From the NCBI GenBank assembly GCA_017847725.1, contig JAGAXW010000020.1:18979-82978 (forward strand): a DNA stretch of 64,000 nucleotides, read 5' to 3'. Shown piece by piece: positions 8,164 to 16,277 of the stretch. Source of the DNA: Prevotella sp. (GTDB lineage Bacteria; Bacteroidota; Bacteroidia; Bacteroidales; Bacteroidaceae). How positions within the stretch are numbered: position 1 is the stretch's first letter; each line of letters opens with the position of its first letter. The notes under the pieces were generated by a model, which saw only the letters and a program-made list of their open reading frames with translations, was not told where the DNA came from and ran no database searches. A program made the translations under genes and the position numbers.

Positions 8164-10113
8164 ATGCTGAGAAGGGCAGCACTTTTCTTCTTGCTCCTGC
8201 CTACAGTTGTGTGGGCGCAGTTTAATACCGAACGCCTTCTGATGATAGGACGTTCGGCATTGTACTATGAAGATTATGTGCTCTCCATCCAGTATTTCAA
8301 TCAGGCTATCTCTGCCAAGCCCTACCTTTTTGAGCCCTGGTATTACAGGGCTGTTGCCAAATATTACCTCGACGACTACGTCGGAGCAGAGACAGACTGC
8401 TCTGAAGCCATACAGCGCAACCCATACGTCGTGGGAATCTACGAATTGCGGGGCCTTTGCCGTATACAGCAGAAAAGATTCGAGGGGGCTATCAGCGACT
8501 ACGACAAGGCACTGCGATACGACCCCGAGAACCTGAACCTGTGGCATAACCGGGCACTGTGCCGAATCCAGCAGAAAGACTATACCCATGCGCTGGCCGA
8601 CCTGGACACCATGTCGACCCGATGGAGCCGCAACGCCCGTATCTATGCCATGAAGAGCGAAGCCTATTTGTCGCAGAAGGATACCGCACAGGCCATTTCC
8701 GCGTTGGAGAAGAGCCTGGAGCTCGACGCCTACAACGGCAACACGTGGGCCATGCGCTCCATGATCAGTCTGGCACGCGAGGAGTGGCATGCCGGCGAGG
8801 AGTATCTGGACAAGGCCATCCATCTGTTGCCCAGACGCGGCGAACTGTATATCAACCGGGCCTTGGCACGATTCAATCAGAACAACCTGCGCGGAGCCAT
8901 GAGCGACTACGACATGGCACTCGACTATGAGCCTAACAATTTCTTGGGCCACTACAATCGTGGACTGCTGCGCGCACAGGTTGGCGACGACAACCGTGCC
9001 ATCACGGATTTCGACTTTGTGCTCAAGCTGGAGCCCGACAATCTGATGGCGCTCTACAACCGTGCCCTGCTTTTGGAAAAGACGGGCAACCCGCGTGCTG
9101 CCATCCGCGACTATAGTAAGGTGATTAGCGAGTACCCGAATTTCTGGACGGGCCTCCATCAGCGTGCCCAGTGCTATCGCAGTCTGGGCATGACGAGGCA
9201 GGCAGAGCAAGACGAGTTCCGCATACTGAAGGCCCAGCTCGACAAGCGCATGGGCAAGCAGCCGCGCCTGTCGAAGAAACAGATGCGCAAGCGCAGCGAC
9301 GAGGATATCGAGAAATACAACCAGTTGGCCGTGGCCGACGAGCAGGAGGTGGAGCACGAGTATCAGAGCGACTATCGCGGACGCGTGCAGAACCGCCGCG
9401 TCGGAATGGACTATATGCCGATGTATGCGCTCTCTACGGAAGTGCAGCACAACAAGGTCAACCACTATGTAGCCTACGACCGCCAGGTAGAGGCACTTAA
9501 TACCCATCTGCCTGTCGGCAGGCAGATGCACATCGTCTGCAATCGGTCGACGCTCAGCGAGGCTGCCACGCGCCGCTATTTCGGCCGGATTGACAGCCTG
9601 TCGGTGCTGATAGACCGCAGCCGCACGACGAAAGAGGCGCTGTCGCTGCTCTTCCAGCGTGCTGTGGCTTACAGTGTCATCCAGAATTACGGGAGTGCCA
9701 TAGACGACCTCTCTACCTATGTCCAGACCGACTCTACGCAGTCCGTTGCCTTCTGGCAGCGTGCTGTCTGCCAGTCGCGTCTCAACGAGTTCAATGCCTC
9801 GCAGGGTACGGATGTGAAGTTGCAGACGGCCAATGCGCTCTCCGACCTGTCGTATGCCATACAGCTGAGTGCGAATGCCTATCTATACTATAATCGCGGC
9901 AATGTCTATGTGCAGCGTCGCGACTACACGCATGCCATAGAGGACTATACGCGCGCCATAGCGATAGACGGCAATCTTGCCGAGGCCTATTACAACAGGG
10001 GCCTGGCCCGTATTGCTGCCAAGCAGGAGGCTGAGGGCATTAACGACCTCAGCAAGGCTGGCGAGTTGGGCCTGTATTCGGCCTACAGTATCATCAAGCG
10101 CTATCGCAAGTAG
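8164..10113 (+). CDS. Secreted tetratricopeptide repeat protein
   Basis: A 649-residue protein with a signal peptide (about 1-18, ending VWAQ) and two TPR arrays. About nine TPR units run from residue 20 to 340, with repeats such as PYLFEPWYYRAVAKYYLDDY and ALYNRALLLEKTGNPRAAI. A basic, Gln- and Arg-rich linker follows (about 350-440), then a second group of three or four units (about 490-640). It is likely a periplasmic or outer-membrane scaffold; partners are unknown. It converges on the LolA-like gene with only 4 bases between the stops. Confidence 0.85.
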   Translation: MLRRAALFFLLLPTVVWAQFNTERLLMIGRSALYYEDYVLSIQYFNQAISAKPYLFEPWYYRAVAKYYLDDYVGAETDCSEAIQRNPYVVGIYELRGLCRIQQKRFEGAISDYDKALRYDPENLNLWHNRALCRIQQKDYTHALADLDTMSTRWSRNARIYAMKSEAYLSQKDTAQAISALEKSLELDAYNGNTWAMRSMISLAREEWHAGEEYLDKAIHLLPRRGELYINRALARFNQNNLRGAMSDYDMALDYEPNNFLGHYNRGLLRAQVGDDNRAITDFDFVLKLEPDNLMALYNRALLLEKTGNPRAAIRDYSKVISEYPNFWTGLHQRAQCYRSLGMTRQAEQDEFRILKAQLDKRMGKQPRLSKKQMRKRSDEDIEKYNQLAVADEQEVEHEYQSDYRGRVQNRRVGMDYMPMYALSTEVQHNKVNHYVAYDRQVEALNTHLPVGRQMHIVCNRSTLSEAATRRYFGRIDSLSVLIDRSRTTKEALSLLFQRAVAYSVIQNYGSAIDDLSTYVQTDSTQSVAFWQRAVCQSRLNEFNASQGTDVKLQTANALSDLSYAIQLSANAYLYYNRGNVYVQRRDYTHAIEDYTRAIAIDGNLAEAYYNRGLARIAAKQEAEGINDLSKAGELGLYSAYSIIKRYRK

Positions 10114-10127
10114 CACGTTAGCGCTTG
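10095..10127. terminator. Inverted repeat spanning both stop codons of two convergent genes
   Basis: Perfect nine-base arms CAAGCGCTA (10095-10103) and TAGCGCTTG (10119-10127) with a 15-base loop. Each arm lies at the coding 3' end of one of the convergent genes (TPR, LolA-like). There is no clear T-tract, so its termination strength is uncertain. Confidence 0.4.
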
Positions 10128-10738
10128 TCTACAAACTTGCAGTGCTTGTACTGCTCCTTGGGGAATACGAAGTAATTGTCGGGGATGTTGCCGTGTGTGA
10201 AGTCGCTTATCTTGATGGTGGTATGGAAGATACCTATCTTTATGCGGACGTTGATGGGGTGTCTGTCCTTCTTGTCCAGCAGCACGCGGGCCTCCTTGAT
10301 ACCCTTCACTCCTTTCTTTGCCTTCAGGGTGATGTAGTATCCCTTGGGCGAGTCCTTGATGCTATAGTTGTAGTTGTCGGGTTCGAACTTGAACTTTGTG
10401 GCATATTTGTCGCGCTCTTCAGAGTGTGCGTCGTAGATGGTGACGGTATTCTTCTTGCGCTCCAGTCTGTAGTAGGTGACGTCGTCGTTCCATGCGATAT
10501 ATTTCTCGTCCATGAAGCGGCTCTTCTTGCCCTTCATCCAGATGGTGCCCTCCGTCTTGAAGATTCCGATGATGTTGACCTTGTAGTGCAGCGACGAGCC
10601 TTCGCGCCCGTACACTTTCTGGTAAACCTCGTTGAACATGCGGCGCGCCTGCTGTGCATTGGGTGTCTCGTGCTCCTGTGCCTGTATACTGACGGCTGCC
10701 ATCATGCAGATGGCGATAGCGAATAGGATTTTTTTCAT
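10118..10738 (-). CDS. LolA-like periplasmic protein
   Basis: A 206-residue protein with a cleavable signal peptide (MKKILFAIAICMMAAVSIQA, cleavage before QEHE). The body is a beta-rich sheet pattern with TIWMKGKKSRFMDEKYIAWN and EARVLLDKKDRHPINVRIK, resembling the LolA-like lipoprotein chaperones of Bacteroidota. The ATG at 10738 is preferred over the long frame to 10813, because the upstream part crosses the promoter box and a terminator. The start is only 8 bases after the -7 box, so the transcript may be nearly leaderless. Confidence 0.7.
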   Translation of the reverse strand: MKKILFAIAICMMAAVSIQAQEHETPNAQQARRMFNEVYQKVYGREGSSLHYKVNIIGIFKTEGTIWMKGKKSRFMDEKYIAWNDDVTYYRLERKKNTVTIYDAHSEERDKYATKFKFEPDNYNYSIKDSPKGYYITLKAKKGVKGIKEARVLLDKKDRHPINVRIKIGIFHTTIKISDFTHGNIPDNYFVFPKEQYKHCKFVDKR

Positions 10739-10746
10739 AACGGGGT

Positions 10747-10755
10747 GCAAAGGTA
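10747..10755 (-). promoter_or_regulatory. -7 box abutting the LolA-like gene start
   Basis: Read leftward it is TACCTTTGC, only 8 bases upstream of the ATG at 10738. If transcription starts a few bases after the box, as is usual in Bacteroidota, the 5' leader is almost absent. Confidence 0.65.
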
Positions 10756-10801
10756 GTGCAAAGTGGGCGAAAAACCAAAAAAAAATATGCTTTTCTAAAG
10801 G

Positions 10802-10837
10802 AAAAGGCCCCAAATCATAACGATTTGGAGCCTTTTT
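10802..10837 (-). terminator. Intrinsic terminator after rpiB
   Basis: Arms AAAAGGCCCCAAATC (10802-10816) and GATTTGGAGCCTTTTT (10822-10837) form a long stem with a single mismatch and a 5-base loop. On the leftward strand it follows the rpiB stop by about 24 bases and ends in a T-rich run. Confidence 0.85.
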
Positions 10838-10860
10838 GACAGGTAGGATGTACGGTCTGC

Positions 10861-11307
10861 TTACTTGACTTCCATCTTGTCGATACGCTTCTGGTGGCGT
10901 CCGCCCTCAAAGGTCGTCTTGAAGTATTCGTCCATAATCTGGGCGGCCGTGTTGTTGTCGATGAAGCGGCCCGGCATTACCAGCACGTTGGCGTCGTTGT
11001 GCTGACGGATCATGTGGGCAATCTCGGCACACCATGCCAGACCGGCACGGATGCCCTGGTGCTTGTTGAGCGTCATGGCCATGCCCTCGCCGCTGCCACA
11101 AATGGCGATGCCGGGGTATACCTCGCCACTCTCGATGCCCTTGGCCAGCTCGTGTGCAAAGTCGGGGTAGTCGACAGAAGTGTCGCTCCAGGTGCCATAG
11201 TCCTTATATTCGTAACCGTGCTCTTCCAGATACTGGAGAACAAACTTCTTCAAGGGATAACCTGCGTGGTCGCATGCCACGCCAATTGTCTTTACTTCCA
11301 TAGTCAT
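10861..11307 (-). CDS. rpiB: Ribose-5-phosphate isomerase B
   Basis: Interconverts ribose 5-phosphate and ribulose 5-phosphate. The 148-residue RpiB/LacAB fold shows GVACDHAGYPLKK near 9-21, the active-site Cys loop AICGSGEGMAM near 69-79 and ANVLVMPGRF near 106-115. The start may be the ATG at 11307 or the one at 11301. It follows tkt by one base, so the two non-oxidative pentose phosphate genes form an operon; prs, which uses the product, is nearby at 196-1134. Confidence 0.96.
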   Translation of the reverse strand: MTMEVKTIGVACDHAGYPLKKFVLQYLEEHGYEYKDYGTWSDTSVDYPDFAHELAKGIESGEVYPGIAICGSGEGMAMTLNKHQGIRAGLAWCAEIAHMIRQHNDANVLVMPGRFIDNNTAAQIMDEYFKTTFEGGRHQKRIDKMEVK

Positions 11308-11308
11308 A

Positions 11309-13321
11309 TTATGCTAAAAGTTTCTTAACTTGTTTGTATACATTCTCACCGGTGTAGCCGAGCTTCTCGTCGAGCACCTTGTAGGGAGCGGAGAATCCAA
11401 AGCTCTCCAGACCCCATACACAGCCGTCGGCTCCCACCAGCCCCTCGAGGTTGACGGGCAGTCCGGCGGTCATGCCGAACTTCTTCTTGCCGGCGGGCAG
11501 CACGCTCTGCTGATACTCCTTCGGCTGGCTGCGGAACAGGCCTTCTGACGGTACGCTCACGACGCGCACCTTGACGCCGTCCTGGCGGAGCAGGGCAGCG
11601 CCGGCTTCCAGCGTAGACACCTCCGAGCCAGAGGCCAGCAGGATGACATCGTAGTCGTCGTCCGACCCAGCCACGACGTAGGCACCCTTGGTGGCCTGGC
11701 TGTAGTCGTTGCCGGCGGGCAGCATCTCGATGTTCTGACGCGAGAAGATGAGGGCCGTCGGCGTGCTGGTGTTCTCCATGGCCATGCGCCAGCATACCGT
11801 TGTCTCCTCGGCGTCGGCCGGGCGGAGCACCAGCACGCTGTTCTTGCCGTGGTGGTTCTTCAGTTTCTCCATCAGTCGGATCTGGGCCTCCTGCTCTACG
11901 GGCTCGTGGGTGGGTCCGTCCTCGCCGACGCGGAATGCGTCGTGCGTCCAGATGAACTTCACGGGCAGTTCCATGAGGGCAGCCATGCGTACAGCCGGCT
12001 TCATGTAGTCAGAGAACACGAAGAAGGTGCCGCAGGCGGGAATCACGCCGCCGTGCAGTGCCATGCCGATGCAGCAGCAGGCCATGGTGAGCTCGGCCAC
12101 GCCAGCCTGGAAGAAGGCACCCGAGAAGTCGCCGCGCACCAGGTCGTGCGTCTTCTTCAGGAATCCGTTGGTATTGTCCGAGTTGGAGAGGTCGGCCGAT
12201 GCACAGATCATGTTGGGCACCTGCTCAGCCAGTACGCCCAGCACGGCAGCCGATGCGCTGCGAGTGGCCGAGCCGGCTTTCTGCTCCACCTTCGACCAGT
12301 CGATGACGGGTGCTTTGCCGCTGAACCACTCCTCCAGCTGCTTGGCCTGCTCGGGATGTTCCTTGGCCCACTCAGCCTTCTGGGCGTAGCGCTCTGCCAC
12401 AATCTTCTTCAGCTCTTCGCGACGCTTGGCGTAGAGTTCCTTGACCTCGGGGAATATCTGGAAGGGGTTCTCCGGGTCGGCCCCCAGGTTCTTCATGGTC
12501 TGGATATAGTTGTCGCCTCCGAGGGGTGCACCGTGGGTGGCGCAGTTGCTCTCATACGACGAGCCGTCGGCCTTGCGTGCGCCCTTGCCCATGACGCAGT
12601 GTCCGATGATGAGCGACGGGCGGTTCTTCTCGGCCTGTGCGTTCTTGAGGGCCTCGCGAATCTGGTCGACGTCGTTGCCGTCAATCTTCTGGATGTACCA
12701 TCCCCACGACTCGTATTTCTTGGCCGTGTCTTCGCTGGTCACCACCTCAGTCTTGGTGGAGAGCTGGATGTCGTTGGCATCGTAGAACATGATGAGGTTG
12801 TCCAGTCCCAGATTGCCGGCGATACGGCCTGCGCCCTGCGAGATCTCCTCCTGTACGCCACCGTCGGAGATGTAGGCGTAGATGGTCTGGTTCATCACGT
12901 CGCCCAGGCGTGCCTTCAGGAACTTGGCGGCGATGGCGGCGCCCACGGCAAAGGTGTGGCCCTGTCCCAGCGGTCCGGAGGTGTTCTCGATGCCGCGTGC
13001 TATCTCACGCTCGGGGTGGCCGGGGGTCACCGAACCCCACTGGCGCAGCTGCTGCAGGTCTTCCAGTTCGTATTTGCCAATCAGGCACAGCTGGGAGTAC
13101 AGCATGGGAGCCATGTGGCCGGGGTCCAGGAAGAAGCGGTCGCGCCCCTCCCAAGAAGGATTCTCGGGGTCGTAGACCAGAAACTCGGAATAGAGCGTGT
13201 TGATGAAGTCTGCACCGCCCATGGCACCGCCGGGGTGTCCAGACTTGGCTTTTTCTACCATCGAGGCAGCCAGGATTCTGATGTTGTCGGCTGCCCGATT
13301 CATAACTTTGTTATCGTTCAT
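11309..13321 (-). CDS. tkt: Transketolase
   Basis: A ThDP-dependent enzyme that moves two-carbon units in the non-oxidative pentose phosphate pathway. The 670-residue length is typical. The N-terminal ThDP domain shows KSGHPGGAMG near 25-34, GPLGQGHTFAVG near 116-127 and the cofactor loop YISDGGVQEE near 149-158 (GDG replaced by SDGG). The central pyrimidine domain and the C-terminal domain are complete. Promoter box TATATTTGC is at 13376-13384. Followed by rpiB after one base. Confidence 0.97.
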   Translation of the reverse strand: MNDNKVMNRAADNIRILAASMVEKAKSGHPGGAMGGADFINTLYSEFLVYDPENPSWEGRDRFFLDPGHMAPMLYSQLCLIGKYELEDLQQLRQWGSVTPGHPEREIARGIENTSGPLGQGHTFAVGAAIAAKFLKARLGDVMNQTIYAYISDGGVQEEISQGAGRIAGNLGLDNLIMFYDANDIQLSTKTEVVTSEDTAKKYESWGWYIQKIDGNDVDQIREALKNAQAEKNRPSLIIGHCVMGKGARKADGSSYESNCATHGAPLGGDNYIQTMKNLGADPENPFQIFPEVKELYAKRREELKKIVAERYAQKAEWAKEHPEQAKQLEEWFSGKAPVIDWSKVEQKAGSATRSASAAVLGVLAEQVPNMICASADLSNSDNTNGFLKKTHDLVRGDFSGAFFQAGVAELTMACCCIGMALHGGVIPACGTFFVFSDYMKPAVRMAALMELPVKFIWTHDAFRVGEDGPTHEPVEQEAQIRLMEKLKNHHGKNSVLVLRPADAEETTVCWRMAMENTSTPTALIFSRQNIEMLPAGNDYSQATKGAYVVAGSDDDYDVILLASGSEVSTLEAGAALLRQDGVKVRVVSVPSEGLFRSQPKEYQQSVLPAGKKKFGMTAGLPVNLEGLVGADGCVWGLESFGFSAPYKVLDEKLGYTGENVYKQVKKLLA

Positions 13322-13375
13322 AGTTTTTATTATTGAATATGTTAGTTTTTAACAGTTGCTTTATAGTTAGCAAGT

Positions 13376-13384
13376 GCAAATATA
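13376..13384 (-). promoter_or_regulatory. -7 box for tkt-rpiB
   Basis: Read leftward it is TATATTTGC, about 54 bases upstream of the tkt ATG at 13321. Confidence 0.7.
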
Positions 13385-13452
13385 CGAAAAAAAAATCATA
13401 AGGAAGTCAAATGTGCGAATTATTTTAATTTAATAACACTTGCTCAGAGGCG

Positions 13453-13557
13453 TCATAGAGCCTGTTCTTCTCGTCCCTGCAGGTCGTAGTACGTCACGCT
13501 GTCCACCTTGCCATTCTTGATGCTGATGATGGCGTTAGTATCGTCGTCATACTCCAT
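13453..13557 (-). pseudogene. Possible remnant of a secreted-protein C-terminal tail
   Basis: A 34-codon reading frame ends in NGKVDSVTYYDLQGREEQAL. The YYDLQGR element is the kind of sequence found in short C-terminal tails of Prevotella secreted proteins (compare YTLDGR near the end of the gene at 21536). An in-frame stop lies four codons upstream of the ATG. No ribosome binding site or promoter was seen. The likeliest reading is a decayed 3' fragment of a longer gene; it could also be a chance frame. Confidence 0.35.
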
Positions 13558-13595
13558 TCTATCCCGCTATACAACATCTTAGCCCTTAATACTTC

Positions 13596-13972
13596 ACGTG
13601 AGTTCGATGAAAAAAACAGTTTCACTCGTATGTGTATATTGTTAATAATTAACGAGATACGTGTGAAACTAAGTTTTGGAGAACACAGGTATGCAGTCCG
13701 GGGGCGCGCTATCTATCAAGTTAGGCTGAATCATCATCTACGCCAGCTTTATCACCGTCTGGAGAGCCTTATTTCATATCGTGCGACGGCCGTGGTAGAT
13801 ATGTGCGACGGCCGTCGCACGATACAATGCAACCGTTACAAAATATGAAATAGGCTATAATGGGAGATGATACAGACGTGATGGGACAAAAATATAGTTT
13901 CACACGTATCTCGTTAAAAATCAACGGTATATAACTACGTATGAAACTACATTTTTTTCATCAAACTTACGT
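13596..13972. repeat. Nested palindromic dispersed repeat, copy 1 (MITE-like)
   Basis: About 377 bases between tkt and htpG. The ends (13596-13677 and 13891-13972) are imperfect inverted repeats of about 80 bases, each holding an internal inverted pair AGTTTCAYACGTA / TACGTGTGAAACT. Inside, 13766-13779 pairs with the ATATGAAATAGGCT segment near 13842-13856. At the centre is a perfect 18-base palindrome, GTGCGACGGCCGTCGCAC (13803-13820), beside a half copy. A second copy in reverse orientation starts at 63772. The 72-codon reading frame at 13630 is not convincing as a gene. It may be a MITE or a structured intergenic repeat. Confidence 0.8.
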
Positions 13973-14011
13973 TAAAAGCAAAGAAACACTCCACCTAACG
14001 ACTAACATGAA

Positions 14012-14041
14012 GAGGATGTGCCAATTCTTTGGCACATCCTC
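14012..14041 (-). terminator. Hairpin terminator after htpG
   Basis: Perfect thirteen-base arms GAGGATGTGCCAA (14012-14024) and TTGGCACATCCTC (14029-14041), loop of 4. It lies 30 bases after the htpG stop. The T-tract on the leftward strand is weak (CTTCATG), but the stem is very stable. Confidence 0.7.
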
Positions 14042-14070
14042 AACTTTATAATATAACTTGTAAGTGCTTA

Positions 14071-16131
14071 CTACTTGATAAGGTCTACCGAGCGCTTCAG
14101 GAACTTGTCGAGTGCCTCGCCCTTCAGCATGCCGTTCTGCAGCAGTGCCAGGTCGATGAGCTGGTGGACGATGTCGTTCTGCTTGGCATAGTCGCTGATT
14201 ACTTGCTCCTTCTTCTGCTTCTGCTCCTCGACGGCCTTCTCCGTCTGGGCCTTCATGTCCTTGTCGTCCTGCGTGAGCTCCTCGGCCTTCTTCTTCTCCT
14301 GCTGCTGGCGGATGGCGGCCAGGCGGGCTTCCTGTCCCTTCAGCTCGGCCATGATGGGCTTGAGGGCCTCCTCGGTGTTGGCCTTGCAGTCGTCGAGTAC
14401 GCGCTTCACCAGGGGATGGTCGGCATTGAGCACGAGATTGAGCGAGTCGGGCATCTGGGCGTAGAAGTTCATGCCCTGCTGGAACCGGCTCATCTCCTTC
14501 ATGCGGCGCATCCACTCGTTCTGCGTGATGACCACGGGGCGCTGGCTCTCGCCCAGCGACTGAACCTCGACCATGAACTCGGTCTTCTCCATCTTCGGCA
14601 TCTGCGACTTGAACACCTGTGACAAATTGGCAGACTCCTCTTCTGTCAGGTTCGACTTGGGCTGGTCGTCCTTGACGATGAGACGGTCGATGATGTCAGC
14701 GTCTACGCGGGTGAAGCGAGCCTTCTCGAACTTCTGCTCCAGCATCTGGATGGCAGGCACGTCGAGCTGTCCGTCGAGCAGCAGCACGCTGTAGCCCTTG
14801 TCCTTGGCCGACTGGATGTATGAATACTGCTCTTCCTTGTCTGTGGCGTAGAGGTAGATGAGGTTGCCGTCCTTGTCCTTCTGGGCGCCCTCAATGAGGG
14901 TCTTGTACTCGTCGAAGGTGAAGAACTTGCCTTCTGTGTCCTTCAGCAGGGCAAAGTCCTTGGCCTTGTCGTAGAACGACTCCTCGGAGAGCATGCCGTA
15001 GTTGATAAACAGCTTCAGGTCGTCCCACTTCTCCTCGTATCCCTTGCGGTCTTCCTTGAAGATGCTCTGCAGGCGGTCGGCCACCTTCTTGGTGATGTAG
15101 GTCGATATCTTCTTCACCTCGCGGTCGCTTTGCAGGTAGCTGCGGCTGACGTTGAGGGGGATGTCGGGCGAGTCGATGACACCGTGCAGCAGCGTCAGGA
15201 ACTCAGGCACGATGCCCTCCACCTGGTCAGTGACGAACACCTGGTTGCAGTAGAGCTGAATCTTGTTGCGCTGCAGGTCGATGTTTGACTTGATGCGGGG
15301 GAAGTAGAGGATACCCGTGAGGTTGAAGGGGTAGTCGACGTTGAGGTGAATCCAGAACATCGGCTCGTCGTGCATGGGGTAGAGGGTGCGGTAGAACGAC
15401 TTGTAGTCCTCGTCCTTCAGCGTCGACGGTGCCTTGGTCCACAGAGGCTCCACGTTGTTGATGATGTTGTCCTCCTCGGTGTCCACCATCTCCTTCTTCT
15501 CGCTCGACCACTCCTGCTTCTTGCCGAAGGCCACGGGCACGGCCATGAACTTGCAGTATTTCTGGAGCAGCTGCTGTATCTTCTCCTTCTCCAGGAACTC
15601 CTTGCAGTCGTCGTCGACATAGAGGATGATGTCAGAGCCGCGGTCGTCCTTCTCGGCCTCGTCGATTTCGTAGGCAGGGCTGCCGTCGCAGCTCCACTTC
15701 ACGGCCTTGGCGCCTTCCTTGTACGACTTGGTGATGATCTCCACCTTCTTCGACACCATGAAGCTGGAGTAGAAACCCAGTCCGAAGTGGCCGATGATGT
15801 TGTTGGCGTTGTCCTTGTACTTCTCCAGAAAGTCGTTGACGCCCGAGAAGGCTATCTGATTGATGTATTTGTCGATTTCCTCCTCCGTCATGCCGATGCC
15901 TCGGTCGGAGATGGTGATGGTTCCCTTGTCGGTGTCGAGACTCACGTGGACGGTCAGGTCGCCCTGTTCGCCCTTGAACTCGCCCTGCTGGGCCAGCGTC
16001 TTCAGCTTCTGTGTGGCGTCGACGGCGTTGCTGACCATCTCGCGCAGGAAAATCTCATGGTCGCTATAGAGAAACTTTTTAATGACGGGGAAGATGTTCT
16101 CTGTCGTAACCCCGATGTTACCTTTTTGCAT
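14071..16131 (-). CDS. htpG: Chaperone HtpG (Hsp90)
   Basis: An ATP-dependent cytosolic chaperone, 686 residues. The N-terminal GHKL ATPase shows EIFLREMVSNAVDA near 27-40 (catalytic Glu and metal-binding Asn), DRGIGMTEEE near 77-86 and GHFGLGFYSSFMVS near 115-128. The middle domain includes NVSRSYLQSDREVKKI and the C-terminal dimerisation domain is complete. A charged Glu/Lys/Gln-rich helical stretch lies near 610-655. Promoter-like box at 16173-16181, divergent from map. Confidence 0.98.
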   Translation of the reverse strand: MQKGNIGVTTENIFPVIKKFLYSDHEIFLREMVSNAVDATQKLKTLAQQGEFKGEQGDLTVHVSLDTDKGTITISDRGIGMTEEEIDKYINQIAFSGVNDFLEKYKDNANNIIGHFGLGFYSSFMVSKKVEIITKSYKEGAKAVKWSCDGSPAYEIDEAEKDDRGSDIILYVDDDCKEFLEKEKIQQLLQKYCKFMAVPVAFGKKQEWSSEKKEMVDTEEDNIINNVEPLWTKAPSTLKDEDYKSFYRTLYPMHDEPMFWIHLNVDYPFNLTGILYFPRIKSNIDLQRNKIQLYCNQVFVTDQVEGIVPEFLTLLHGVIDSPDIPLNVSRSYLQSDREVKKISTYITKKVADRLQSIFKEDRKGYEEKWDDLKLFINYGMLSEESFYDKAKDFALLKDTEGKFFTFDEYKTLIEGAQKDKDGNLIYLYATDKEEQYSYIQSAKDKGYSVLLLDGQLDVPAIQMLEQKFEKARFTRVDADIIDRLIVKDDQPKSNLTEEESANLSQVFKSQMPKMEKTEFMVEVQSLGESQRPVVITQNEWMRRMKEMSRFQQGMNFYAQMPDSLNLVLNADHPLVKRVLDDCKANTEEALKPIMAELKGQEARLAAIRQQQEKKKAEELTQDDKDMKAQTEKAVEEQKQKKEQVISDYAKQNDIVHQLIDLALLQNGMLKGEALDKFLKRSVDLIK

Positions 16132-16172
16132 AGTTGTATTCAGATTTTACTATTTATCTGCTCATGCCCTTT

Positions 16173-16181
16173 GCAAATATC
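16173..16181 (-). promoter_or_regulatory. Candidate -7 box for htpG
   Basis: Read leftward it is GATATTTGC, one base off TAnnTTTGC, about 41 bases before the htpG start. No inverted repeat resembling a CIRCE heat-shock operator was seen here. Confidence 0.5.
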
Positions 16182-16224
16182 GTGCCAACTTTTGCGCCGG
16201 GACTTTCGAAAAAGTCGGAATAAT

Positions 16225-16257
16225 TTTGGCATTTTACGCACTAATTCGTATCTTTGC
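16225..16257 (+). promoter_or_regulatory. Full Bacteroidota promoter for map
   Basis: TTTG at 16225-16228, a 20-base spacer, then TATCTTTGC at 16249-16257. This matches both halves of the TTTG / TAnnTTTG consensus. The leader to the map ATG is about 15 bases, with a GGAAAAAG ribosome binding site near 16268. Confidence 0.8.
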
Positions 16258-16277
16258 ACCCAAATTCGGAAAAAGCT

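Noticed and set aside
7684-9531. Very long open frame (615 codons) opposite the TPR gene and def
   Set aside because: It is antisense to genes with clear homology. The frame is a by-product of strong codon bias; it has no ribosome binding site or family.
11849-13336. 495-codon frame opposite tkt
   Set aside because: Antisense shadow of transketolase; low-complexity Val/Leu/His-rich translation.
13630-13848. 72-codon frame in the palindromic repeat
   Set aside because: It runs through the repeat arms and centre, and copy 2 does not keep the frame.
13586-13975. TTAA target duplication flanking the repeat
   Set aside because: TTAA occurs on both sides, but its distance to the arms differs by about six bases and copy 2 lacks it.
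16254-16277. Upstream TTG start for map
   Set aside because: It lies inside the -7 box; the ATG at 16278 has a good ribosome binding site and leader.
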